Positions 41,740-53,952 of a DNA stretch of 64,000 nucleotides are shown in pieces. Source of the DNA: Bimastos eiseni (Eukaryota; Annelida; Clitellata; Crassiclitellata; Lumbricidae); NCBI GenBank assembly GCA_959347315.1, contig OY365806.1, positions 34,375,106-34,439,105 of the forward strand, given 5' to 3'. How positions within the stretch are numbered: the first letter of the stretch is position 1; each line of letters starts with the position of its first letter. A program made the translations under genes and the position numbers. The notes under the pieces were generated by a model. It made no database searches, had not been told where the DNA came from, and saw nothing but the letters and a program-made list of their open reading frames with translations.

Positions 41740-43370
41740 CAGTGCTAAGATGTAAGTTACAAGTTTGTACTGGTTCATTTGTACGACATTGGTTGAATTT
41801 CGCATTGGTAAACTTTTGTTCTGTTAAATTTATATAGTTCTAGCCTATATGATAAACTAATCTCTAATAGAAATATAAAGTGTCCATGAGGCTTATTTGT
41901 TTATTGGAAGTACTCATCTTCTTTTGTTAAATTAATGTAAACTTTGAATTTCTGATAGTCGACCCCCTAATCTTGAAAGACATAATCAAGTGAAGGGAAA
42001 GTAGTAGAGTCAAGCTGAGGTAAAGCAGTTGAGTCAAATGAAGGTAAAGCAGTTGAGTCAAGTGGAGATAAAGCAGTTTAGTTTAGTAAATGGTCATTTG
42101 AATCAAGGAAAGGTAGAGCAGTTGAGTCAAGTAAAGGTGAAGCAGTTGAGTCAAGTTAAGCTAAAGCATTTATTAAAGCTAAAGCATTTGAGTCAAGTAA
42201 AGTAACAGCAGTTGAGTTAAGTAAGGTAAAGAAGTTGAGTCAGGTTAAAGTAAGGAATTTGACTCAAGTAGACATACAGGCAGTTGTGTAAATTAAGGTA
42301 AAGCAATTGAGTAAATTAAGGGTAAAGCAGTTGAGACTAGTAAAAGTAAAGGCAGTTTTGTCAATTCAAGATAAAGCAGATGAGTCTATTTGAGTCATGT
42401 GAAGGTAAAGCAGTTTAGTTAAGCAAATGTAAAGCAATCGAGTCAAGTAATGGTAGTTGGTATTAAAGTAGTCAGGTCAATTCAGTAAGTTAAGTAAATT
42501 AAAGACTAAGTGTCCAATCCTATGTTAATAAGTAGAACAAGTGCCTTTTCCCTTTTCCTCTGCTCTCAGCCGGCAAGGGATCACTTATTAGGCACATTCA
42601 TGGTGTCTTTGACCAGTTCAAAACAAGTGATACAGCAGCTACATGAATGTACACTACTGTGCATGTCTACATGTACATACATATACGCATTTATCATACA
42701 TACAAACAGTTGTTGTCTGAGTTATGTGCCCTGGCAATGAAACTGTTCTCAATTGACTCTAATACCCGTTCGGCTAGTACTTACAAGGTGCTGTTTTAAG
42801 TGTCTAGATATTTACTTACTGACGTACACAATTACACATAATATGTACATTCCAAACTCAAGGAAGGACTTCCTAAACTGTGTTGTTATCAGAGTGTTGT
42901 GTGTGTGTGTGTGCAGGGTACGTGACCAACTGGATGAGTCAGCCAGTCAGCCTCTATGACGTCACTGACTTCGTGCGACTTGGCAGTATTGCTGATTCTG
43001 CAGCGTCACATAAAGAATGCGTCACTGGATTCTGATGCTAATGATCTGTTGACCTACTGACCTTTTAACCTGTAGTTCGCCTTTGAACTCTAAGTAACGT
43101 TTTAGTTGCTGTGTTGCGTTGATAGAAACAGTTTTTTTATGTCATTGTTCCCAGGTTTTTAGTTTTAAATACTTTATTTTAGTCTAAACTTATAAGCATT
43201 CTCGTGGACGATTGATCGTGCACATTAAGTGTCCTCTGAACAAAAGTTTCTCTGTGTTTTGTTGACCCAAATTATAAACTCTCCTCCCATCATTCTAATT
43301 AATTAATTAAGCAACTAGTCGTTTTGAGCAGAGTTCAGTCAAGAGCAATAAACAATATATTATAATAATG
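41740..43370 (+). other. Nidogen 3'UTR region, possibly with a 3'UTR intron
   Basis: Twelve bases after the stop there is a good donor, AAGAT|GTAAGT (41752). A TG-rich tract ending GTGCAG at 42916 could be its acceptor. If spliced, the minisatellite at 41.98-42.49 kb is intronic and the terminal exon runs from 42917 to just past AATAAA at 43347-43352. The stop-to-junction distance would be too short to trigger nonsense-mediated decay. Splicing here is inference. Confidence 0.4.
41985..42490. repeat. Degenerate minisatellite, unit about 24 bp
   Basis: Variants of GGTAAAGCAGTTGAGTCAAG recur about 20 times with many substitutions and small indels, just downstream of the nidogen stop. Confidence 0.8.
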
Positions 43371-45150
43371 ATACTAATAATTACCGACAATAAGACTAAT
43401 AATGACATTATTAATATTAGTCATAATTGTCATTGTGAACGCCATCTGCTTTTCATCGAAATTATCATGCTAAATAATAATAATAATTGTAAAAAAATCA
43501 TTATGATAATTATAAAAATGATAATAACTTTAATTACAATAATGAAAAACAATTATTTTATTTTTTATAATAATAATAATTATACACAATGAAATTTCAC
43601 ATGAATATATAATCATATTCAATGTAATGAAAATTTCATTTCTTCAGATTGATTTTCTTTGCCCTTTAGTGTTTTATATAAATAATAGTAGTAATAAGAG
43701 TAGCATTTTATAACTTTATTAATAATGATGCAAACTAGTTTATATAATAATAGGTGCATCTAGGTGTGGTTGCAATGGTATAGTAGTATAAGTTGTAGTA
43801 ATGGCGATGAGAGTGGAAGTATTAATAGCAGTAGTATTAACATACTAAGGACAAGCGTGCTACAAAAAGTGACATTAAAACCTAAAGAAGAGGAAGGCTT
43901 GGTGCATTCAAAAATTTGAATTACACTCCTATGCATTTAATAATTGCTATTATTATTATTAATATTATTATTTCTTTAATTACAACAACAATAAAAATAA
44001 TTATAATAATGATAGTTAAAAATATAATTATAATAAAACAAATAAAGCTAATGATTGCATATGAGTTTTTCATTTGACTGCTATATAATAATTGTTAATT
44101 TTATTTTTCTAAATTTTTAGATATTGCACTCTATTAGAATATGAATGGGACCCTTGTGGTAGGTTGATCATGCTTATAGCCTCTGTGCATCATTACTAGG
44201 CAGTGTGGAAGGGGAAACCAAGTGATATCATATGCCAGCACCAGTCGAGATGAGGCAGTAATGGAATTGCAATTGTGTTATTATGTACGATGACCCAATG
44301 TGCACATGGCCAAATGCAGCACTTGTAATCATCGTTATTAGCATCGTATATGTATGTGTGTATGGAGATACTGTATATGTATGCATGATACATGTCTGTT
44401 TATGCAGGCGCATGTACAGGGATGTTCACGTACGTATACATGTGATTGCATGTATATATCCTTCTTAACACAGCATCATTATGATCATAATCAGCGTTAT
44501 CAATTGCTTCAGTATCGTTGTTGTCGCCATGATCATCATTGTCGTTGTAGCCTATCGTTATGATATCAATAACAGAGCACACCAGCTGCAGTGCCTTGCA
44601 TTCAGAGATTGACCTGGAAGTTGGAGCTGACTGTGTCTGCATACTATAGAGCCATATTGGCTCCATTCAGACTGTTACACGCTGCCAGACTGTTATGTCA
44701 ATGTACGACGATCTGGTCACAGAGGACATGATTTCTGAATAGAACAACAAAACAGATGTTTTGCATTTGATGTTACAAGGATATGCAAGGCAATGTAATG
44801 TAGTTAATGTAATGCAGTTAATGTAGTGTAGTTAATGTGATGTAGTTAGTGTAATGTAGTTAATGTAATGTGCACCTGATTGTACGTTTCATTAACTGCA
44901 CCGATTTACACAGCGTTGCTTCTAATCTATTTGCAACCCACCCTAAGTAATTTTTAAACGAAATAAACATACATGTATTAATGATAATTGGGTCAGCTGA
45001 TGTCGTCGTGTCTCTCGGACTCTCTCTCCTTTCCGAGATGCTTGAAATCTTCGTCCTGTGTTTGGAGTGAATGAACTAGGAAGAGCATGAAAGTGGACGA
45101 AAGCAAAATCTAGAGACATGGTCAATAAAATGGCGTCTATAATGTCTATG
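43371..45150. other. AT-rich intergenic DNA with simple repeats
   Basis: Strongly AT-rich with many ATAAT/TTATTA runs, then a degenerate 15-bp repeat around TAATGTAGTTAATG (44790-44870). No gene is supported. Confidence 0.55.
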
Positions 45151-45169
45151 GTGGGAAACCAGACGGAAC

Positions 45170-48100
45170 TGGTTCGTGGGGTTTCCTACCTCAGCCCCCA
45201 TTTATCGAAGTTGACGGTGGCAGTGGACCTGGCGTTAGGCGGCGTATGGCCAAAGCCCGGGACAATACGTCAATGTTAAAGTTGGACTCGGAAGTTCCGT
45301 CCTTTTAGGACATATCTGCTGCCTCTTATCCGATCGATAGGTTTTCAGTTCATTGCATAGCTTGCAGACGCATGAATTGGCTTGAGTATAGCCTTACATG
45401 CGGTGCATCGCTATATATGTGGAGCTGTGGTTCGTACTGCTTCATACGTAGAGTGGTTCTCGTACCGCTCCAGAGATCGTGTTGCCATATAAATACGACC
45501 TCTAGTGACAGCCGCTCTCGCGGTCAGGCCGGTGCTGCTTTTCGCTGATCTGGTGGGGTGGCCCCTCTGCCGTCGATCGCAAGACGGACCGTGTCCGGAT
45601 CTTAGGGGTTACCAGGCTGACCGAGAAAGACCGATCGTGAGAAATGCTCACAGGTCTGGGAGCCGTTCGAGAGTGCGCAGAGACCCGATCGAGAGAAATA
45701 AATGAATGAATAACAGTTCTGTACGGGAATACGGGGAAGATGGTGACTCGTCGGTGGCCGTGAGAAATAGAGATCGGGTAAAGCCCCGAAGAACCGAACG
45801 TCTACATCGTCTACATCGAGAGAGGCCTCGGTGGCCGTTCAGATAATATGTAGTGAAAATCCCAAGCGGAGTCGACCGAAAATAGCGAGACAGATTACGG
45901 AGGCCGTTGAGACAATTTATGGGAAGAATTTCCCAGTGTACACGTTGGTTAAAGGACGGGGAGGGCGGCCCCGTGAAGCCGTTGGAAACAGACTGAGAGC
46001 TACCGGAGAAGCCGTTGACAAATACTGGAAAACATGAATACATTCGATAAATACGGGGAGGGTGACCCCATTGGTGCGTTCGATACAGGGAAAGTTCCCT
46101 TTGGTGCCGAAAACCTGATCAATTGTGGGCGTCTCTGCATATTCTTTTCTATTTACGGTTTTCTGTAAATATCTATACTTGGCTACCTAGCGTGGTCATA
46201 CTTACTCCTCCCGTTTACCAGCAATCTGTTGATTTGTGTGTCTGATCGCAATGTCTTAGGTCGCGGTTTCCCCGCGTATCTTTACTTGAGTTACTAAACG
46301 TAATATCTGTACTTGCGGTGTCCCCGCAGTATGTCTTTTTTATTGTCTTACGGTCTTTCGGTAAAGATTCTACTTGGCTACCTATGTCGGTCATAGTTTC
46401 TCCTCTCGTTTTACCGAAGTATATTCAGTTCAATGTCTAGATGCAATATCTTGACTCGCGGTTTCCCCGCGAGGCTTCTACTTGCGGGACTAGCCGCAGA
46501 ATTTCTTGTTGTATATCTAACTACATAATCTTTTCGAGGACTTCCTCGAAAGAGCTGCCCGTGGTTCGTTCCAGTGTATAAGAGACAGAGTACAATTGCT
46601 TCAGAGAAAGTGATTATAATAATACAGGTCTGTGTGAAACATAAAGGTAACGTGGTGACACTTACCTCAGGTGCCTGTGAGAGAAACGAAGTTTACGAGA
46701 GTTGGTGCATTACCGTTGGTCAGAGCTCTAGGTGACGAGTACAAATATGTTCCTACGATGGGAGGAATGAACGCAGTCGATGAGAGTTACAGACTTGTGA
46801 GAGTCTGGATGATCGAATATTAAAGTATAGAACAGATCAAAGCAGGCCAAGAAATATACTTGTTGGCTACGTAGTACGGTCATAGCTACTTCTGCCAGTT
46901 TCCAGCAGGTTGTCGGAGACGTGAAAATTCGGGTGACCGAGATCGAGGAAATTCGGGTGGCCGCAATCGTAGAAGTTCTAGTGGCCGCAAGAGATACAAA
47001 AGCCGGGTAGATTCCCGGAGTAGCAACCATACAGACCGAGAGAGCTGCCGGTGGAGCGTTGGCACATATGGGGAAAGTTCATCAGTGGATGCGTTCGATA
47101 AAATACGGGGAAGGTGCTCCCATTGGTGCGTTCGACGATTACAAGAAGCGGTCGTGACTGGTGCCGAAGACCTCAATAATTGCGGGTGTTTCCGCATATT
47201 CTTTTCCCTGTACGGTTTCGTTAATATATATACATGGCTACCTAACGTGGTCATAGTTACTCCCGTGGAATTTCGGGTAGCCGAGATTGTTAACATTCGG
47301 GTGGCCGTGATAGATACAGACTGGGTGAGTCCCAGGATTAGCGACCGCATATAGTCAGAGACGCCCGGGGGCCGAGAGCGGTACAGACAGTGACAGAGTT
47401 CGGGTGGCCGTTTGATAGAAATGCCGGGAAATTCCCGAAGGACCCGCTGGAATTACACGTGGAGGGTGAACACGTTAGAAGAGCACGTTACAAACAAGAG
47501 AACACACTGGTGCCGATTGATACCTTAAGGTTACAAGCCAAATAACTCTTCTTGATGGTTTTATGGTCTTGCGATAAGTACTCTTATTTGTTACCTACGT
47601 TGGTCATAGTTACTCCTCCCGGTTTCCCGAAGTCTCAGAAATATTACGGTGTTGGCGGACAATTGCCAACGCAGAGGACGGTCAATCGTGTGCATGATAA
47701 CTTATGCGTGTGAGGCCGGTATGCCGCACACGGCAATTGACCAAGAGATACGTGAAAGTCTGGGTTGTCCCTTGTCGTCCGATACCCAAGTATGAAACAG
47801 ATGAACGCAGACGTGAAAATCTGGGCAGTCGGAAATGGGCCAAGAGGCACGTGAAAGTCTGGGTAGTCGGAAACTCAGGGTAGAGATAACAAGCAGACCA
47901 GTTGACAAAGAATTGATCGATGCGGAAATATTTACTGTTGGCTACCTGCGTTGGTCATAGATACTCCTCCCGGTTTCCCGAAGTGTATCTACTTGCGTGT
48001 CTGATCGAAATGATCGATACGAGTACGTTTGGGTAATCGGGTACCCAGGTGAATACATGGCTGCTTGTCGTCACACACAGTTCTGAGAACTGACTGAAGT

Positions 48101-48830
48101 GCGAGGTTGGGCCCACTCGTGCGTAGGTCGGATCGAAGATCTGTGTGCAGATAGCGAAGGTTCTAGGCAGAAGACCCTCGCTATCAGAGTCCGTGAATAC
48201 CATACGATTGTCATTTTTATCGAAGCAGATTATATCAGTGTTGGTGGGTAACTGCTAACACAGAGGACGGGTACTTACTCCGTCAATTGTGGTACATGAT
48301 AAAATATACGTGTGCGGCCGTTTATGCCATACACGGAAATAGATTGAGAGATACGTGTTGAGCAGAAGGCGTGATAGCTGTGTCTAGCATGATATGACGA
48401 AGAGCTGTGAGACTGGTAGTGTCTAGGACGACAGAGTTTAGAGAGTTGAGAACAGTAATGTCTAGGAGTACAAGACGTTGAATTTCTACCGATAATTGTC
48501 TAGGCAGATATGACTTAGGGACTTGTTTCAAGTATATCTAAACCTCGTAACTTAAGAGAACGTTTGGTGTCCCTTATTGGCGATAGTTTCAGAGTCACAA
48601 GATGCTGAATGGTACGAAATCAGGTAGACAGGAAGAAGAGGCCAGTCGCTTGGAAGGTAGACAAAGCGAGAAAGACTCCTGCTGGTATGATAACGAACCC
48701 TGTTTTGAGTACGGCCATCCTCAGAACGTTGCCCATCCGGCGACCGCGGAATAGGAAGAGTCAGACCTCGTTACTAATTTGAACCGCGTTACCTTTCTTG
48801 GAGAAGAGGCCCGTCGTTAATCTATACTGG
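45170..48830. repeat. Mosaic of short hairpins and 25-30-bp repeats, possibly a decayed mobile element
   Basis: Composition changes abruptly from the AT-rich flank. A block with TACGGGGA, GGTGCGTTCGA, GGTGCCGAA and CTACCTA-CGTGGTCATA appears at 46032-46239 and again at 47080-47290. The phrase GGTCATA followed by TACTCCTCCCG recurs at about 46.2, 47.6 and 47.95 kb. Another pair is 47650-47753 and 48238-48355 (AGAGGACGG to GAGATACGTG). Short stems such as CTCGCGG/CCGCGAG (46455-46472) and TTTCGAGG/CCTCGAAA (46532-46551) are frequent. A TATAAATA box lies at 45488. No protein is recognisable. Confidence 0.6.
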
Positions 48831-48984
48831 GGAGAGCGAACATCCTGGTAGGTATAGAGAGCAACCATTTGGCATTGAAATTTGATAAGAAAGTGACTCG
48901 GGCGATTCCAGACGTGTTCGCAAGCTGGAGTCGACACCGTCCGTTAGCGTTAGGCAGGTGCTCGGGCGACAGAACGCCACAAAA

Positions 48985-49055
48985 ACAGATGACGATGATG
49001 ATGATGACGACGACGGCGACGATGGCGACGACGACGATGATGATGTTGATGACGA
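48985..49055. repeat. GAT/GAC microsatellite
   Basis: GATGACGAC-type triplets run for about 70 bp at the right edge of the hairpin mosaic. Confidence 0.7.
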
Positions 49056-49099
49056 AGACTGTAATGTACAAGAAAGTAGACAGTAAGCTAAGCGATGGC

Positions 49100-50570
49100 T
49101 GAATTAAGTGGTCAGAAGTTAGCTCATCTCTCTTCTATCTCTCGTACTTTCAGATAATAACTCAATTTAATCCGTTGCCTCGATAGAACTGTTGATGCGT
49201 ACTTTCAGAACGTTTTATTAGATTCCATGCGTCATCATCAGCATCATCATCATCATCATCTTCAGCCATGGGTTTTTCACCCGTTGGGGGTCAGTACCCT
49301 GCATGTTTTAATGCGTAAATGCACACTTGTCTACAAGTGCGTATAGTTACATACCCATGCACATACATGCATATGGACATAATTGCATGCTTACATCAAG
49401 TTACATGTACACAATTACTGACGTATGGACTTACGTACATAAATATTCAACTATCCATACATATGCTTACATGATACATACATAGACATGCACAATCATG
49501 GATTACAATTTATATACGCATGCATATGTATATATGTTAAAGGCAGCATACATGTAGGCGTTGTAGGCGTATGGGCCCATCCACAAATTACGAATACAGT
49601 GAGGGGGAGTTTCGAATTTCTGCGATTTTGCGTACGGGTTCGTATGGCGGAGGGAGTCATCTCGAAAAATGAGTAGCCCTACGTACGACGCAAATATAAT
49701 TGTTTAATATTAAAATCAGAATTGATGACCAATCACGGACTATATATAGGCCTATCTTCCTGCTTAATTAATCAATTTTTCGTAGCATTAAATTTTTTTA
49801 ATGTAAGTGTTGGTAGTAGGCCTATTTTATTTCCTCATGACAGTTAAGAAATATAAGCTGTGAAATGTGATGCTTAATTAACTAAATAAATAGCCTACGG
49901 CAAAGTCATTGTCTTAAGGATATCTTTAGCTCTTTAGCCTCTGTAATGGATCGAGCTCAGATGTACGCACGCATTGAGGGAAGGTGCAAAATATGTACGC
50001 GGTGCAAAAGGGGAGGTAAAGAGATTAAAAAAATACGATTTTTGCGCGCGCGATATATGAATGGGTCCTATGCAGAATGGTGCAGGGAAGGCAACAGCAT
50101 TTGAGAGTGTAATGCCAGCAAATGCCGCTGTACTCGATCGATAAAAGTCCAACTCATTAGTTTGCATAATATTTCGTAATCGGATGTTGTTGTTTTAAAT
50201 TAGTCATTTGTTGCAAATATAAGCAGAACAGACAGTTGCTGCCTGCTGCAGTGGACCACAAAATCCGTACAACTCAAAAGTGTAGTTCCCTATACAATGT
50301 ATTTATTATGTCTTTCACGGCTACAGTGCCTGCGTTGATGCAATACATGCAACATTGCTTTATTTAAATAAGAATAAACAGGGAATCATACTATATATAT
50401 CCATATATATATAATTATATATATGATATATGATATATATATATATATGTAGGCCTATGCACACTATATGCTACAGGCTTATTCATTGATCTTTATGATC
50501 CTGAGAAATATAATATTATATATATAATGATATACATGTATATATGTAAGTATGATTCTATATGATTCTC

Positions 50571-50606
<36 letters not shown>

Positions 50607-52980
50607 GTATATATATTACGCTGATCTTGTACTATGTTCTGATATTTGATTATAATGCGAATACGAGTCCGTGGTTGCCAAACTGCGATACATATATATA
50701 TATAAGCACACACGCAGATAGAATCATATTATCTACAAATTATCTCCTACATTGTCACCCCTGTATACATCTACATGTAATATTACGATGGTGCTGCATG
50801 GTGACATTTGACCCGCCTACAGCCTATTGATACACTTGAGCTTCCCTATTAAGCGCAAAATATGTGTGTGTCCACTGTGTCTATAGGTGTGGATGTGTGT
50901 GTGTGTTTGCGTAGGTGTAGATATGTATGTGTGTGTGTGTTGACAGTCTGTGTATTTAAGAATGTCGTGAAGTGTTGAATGAGAACATGTCAGTGAAGAA
51001 TCTGTGAGTCGTAAGTAAGAATGAGACAAATAGTTCCTCAATCAATCAATCAATCAATCAACCAATCGATCAATCAACCAATCTATAAACAATCAATCAA
51101 CCAATCAATCAAACAATCAATCTATCAATCAACCAACCAATCAATCAATCGATGTGAACTTAATATATTGCGCTCCTTCAAGATATCCTGGCCTACCCAG
51201 AAGCGCTCCCGATTTGACTACGGCTGAAAAATACGGCTTTCAATGAAAGAGTAACATGTTCTTAAGCATCAAATTGCATAATATTTCTACAAAAACTGTT
51301 GATCTGAAGTTTTTCTTTCTGCCGTTTACAAAACCGTTGCTTCAAGACATCCATGGTAAAAAATGTAGGTCTACTTCTCGAGAAGACTGGGTATATATAT
51401 ATATATACACCGTATATATATATATATATAACCGTATATATATATCGAATATTCCAATTTTTTTGAGCCAACAGCGCGAGCCCGGAAAAACGGGTCGCGG
51501 ATAAACCCTCGGACCAGAACTCCCCGGACAAAAACCCTCGTACAAACCCACCCCCGACAAACCCCCCAATTAAGACAAACCCCCTTTAAGAATTAGTTTT
51601 TTACTTTTGTTACTTTTATTACTTAGAAAAGTGTAGGCCTATAAGAAGCCTCCGTAACATAGCCTCAACACCTCCCTTCGCTATTTCAGTGAATTCCATT
51701 CCATGGACAGTACTTTCCGTTTATATGCGGTCACTCAGGTATCGTCGTCCAATAGTTAAATAGCAAATAATTAATTAGTTCCTTGGTTTTTTGATGCTAG
51801 TGTACGATAAGTTCGCTGAATGCATCTGTAATTCTGCTTCTTCAGACTCGTCAGCCTTCAGGTTAAAGCGAGTCTATGCAGAGCGTATGTGTGTTATTTG
51901 TGACACCGATTCTTATATAAGTTAGACTAATTAAAGTCCATGTTCCTTTCAGTCATTGATTTCTATAGCGCCCATTGGTCTGGAGTGTCACTTGTAATGT
52001 TGAACAGACTTTGTTAGTAGTGTCTGATATTATGGTAGGCGTCTAATTAAGTATGCAGAACTGTAAATAGTTAGTCTAAGAAATATAATGTTACAGATAC
52101 TAGTTAGGGCAAGAGGGGGGGTGTCCCGGGGTTAATGTCCTGTATAAAACTGGGGGTTTTGTCCTGGGGGTTTATCCGGGGGAATTTTTGTCCTACACCC
52201 GGATGATAGGCCTAGTGGGGTCAACGTATCGGGGAACGGACTATTCAATCAATCAATGAAACTTAATATAGGGCCTCTTCAAGAAATCTACTCAGAGACG
52301 CTCTACCCCCGGACAATTGCCCCTCCCGACCAGGACAATTCCCCTCCCCCACGGTTAGACCATAAGCTCGTCCAAAGTATAGGCCCTATATGCATGTTTG
52401 TATGTGTGTATATATGATGCATGATGATGTTCTACACTCCCAAACTCTGCTCAAATCCTAACCAGAGGCAGCGATCCCGGTGGGGAAGTCGAGGGGACAA
52501 GCCCCCACCTTTTGCAAAGAGGGGACGCGTTATTCGTTTGTCCCCCACATTACTTACCCCTCTCATTGAGTGTTACCCCACCTGTCAAACTAGATCGCCG
52601 CTTATGATCCTAACTTATACATTTATATGGATATGCACAATGCACATCTACTAATTACATCATAAACAAAACTCGTATGCATAGAATTGGGTAATGCCAT
52701 ATACATATATATGATACATAATGAATATTATATATGTATATAATACGCTGGGATAGTATTGCTTGTGCTTGACGTGTCTCTTTCCTAGGCCTTGGTATCG
52801 TCTATATACCGCACTTGTATATGCAATTTCTCTATGCATGCGCATGCGCTCATCAGCGCAAGTATATGCTTCAATTTGTAGTGCAAACGTATGTCTAACT
52901 ATAGGCTCATGCATACTACGTATAAAGGCCGTGGTATGTATACATGCATATAATTATACGTATACTTATGAATATGCATA
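49100..52980. other. Intergenic repeats without a supported gene
   Basis: It contains (TA)n runs at 50390-50450, 50573-50603 and 51390-51440, an AATC-type microsatellite (51039-51150), a dispersed repeat core near 50000-50060, and an element with G/C-run ends (51470-52210). All open frames are short and repeat-derived. Confidence 0.55.
51470..52210. mobile_element. Possible MITE with inverted GGATAAACCC/GGGTTTATCC arms
   Basis: The left arm (GCGGATAAACCCTCGGACC, then CCCCGGACAAAAACCCTC) is roughly the reverse complement of the right arm (GGGTTTTGTCCTGGGGG, TTTATCCGGGGG). Similar TAATGTCC/GGGG phrases form the ends of another element at 58.6-58.8 kb. Exact boundaries and target duplication were not found. 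Confidence 0.45.
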
Positions 52981-52984
52981 CTGA

Positions 52985-53420
52985 TGGAGCTATGCTGTTC
53001 CTCGCCTCCCCCTCTCGGCGGCCCGTGGGAGGGGGGATCGGGTGTAATAACCAACGCAAACAAGGCATCGACACAAAGCGAGGAGCGTGCGGTGCTATGA
53101 TCGCCAACCGACATCGGTGTTTGTCAATTGTCTCCCTATGGCCACAGCCATCGCTCCCCGGCCGATCGAGCCGTTTCCCTTGCGTCCCTTCCCTCCCGTA
53201 CCTTCCCGCCCGCTTCATTCCTCCCTCTCTCTCTCTGCATACCCTCCCTTACCCTCCCTTCCGCCTCCCCTACTTCCATTGCGGATCCTTCCTGGCGTCA
53301 AGCCGACCGGCGCTGAACGGCATCTGTTATGAGGTACAAGTTGTCTGGTGACGACTGGCCCGAAAAAATGGCGGCCGAATCCGGTCGGGACGTCGTACTG
53401 GAGCAACGTAAACTGTCTGT
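52985..53420 (+). promoter_or_regulatory. GC-rich CpG-bearing region, candidate Kv promoter
   Basis: This stretch is far richer in GC and CpG than the flanks and lies 0.5-1 kb before the channel start codon. At 53364 AAAAAATGGCGGCC resembles a YY1 site (AAnATGGCGGC), a common feature near animal transcription starts. Placement is by composition and motif only. Confidence 0.4.
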
Positions 53421-53499
53421 TGGAATTCGTATTGAACAGGAGCTAAGTCAGTCGCATAATATAGGATACGTATTAATCCAGACAGTGGACGTTACATAA
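53368..53499 (+). CDS. Possible upstream ORF (43 aa) in the Kv 5' leader
   Basis: An ATG in good context (AAAAAATGGCG) opens a frame beginning MAAESGRDVVLEQRK and ending TAA at 53497-53499. It does not resemble a known domain and stops well before the channel ATG at 53953. If the leader is transcribed unspliced it would act as an upstream ORF. It may equally be chance. Confidence 0.25.
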   Translation: MAAESGRDVVLEQRKLSVGIRIEQELSQSHNIGYVLIQTVDVT

Positions 53500-53952
53500 A
53501 TCGTCTGCAGTACTCTGGTTACCCTGCAACAGGAGCTACATAAAGTCTGTACTCTACATTACGTTTACAGAACCGGTGAAGAATGATACATATCGTATTC
53601 AGTTAAGCCGATCTTTGTTCTTTCGATGTGACCTTCTGGCGTTAATAAATTTTTATAGTTTTGAATTTCTTTCTTGGAGTTACATCCTATTCCAGATTCT
53701 CCTCCTCAGCATGTCTGAGAAGAAAGAATATTGCGAGGTTTGCGTGTAATAAGTTCTTCTTTTTGATGGATTCCTGCATTCGTAGGTGACATTCGAAGTA
53801 AGTCTTTCACACCATCTGCCTCGATCTGGTCATATCCAGAGTTCATTATTAAAGTACTTCTGTAGCTGGATCCCTGTCTGTAGGAGTCGTATCCCTATCA
53901 GAACCTTACAACGAGAAGGAGCCCCAACAGATCCTTCTCCACAAGACACGAC

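Noticed and set aside
46728..47354. Thr/Ile- and Leu/Pro-rich frames in the hairpin mosaic
   Set aside because: They arise from 25-30-bp DNA repeats such as ATTCGGGTGGCCG; no start, domain or codon signal supports them.
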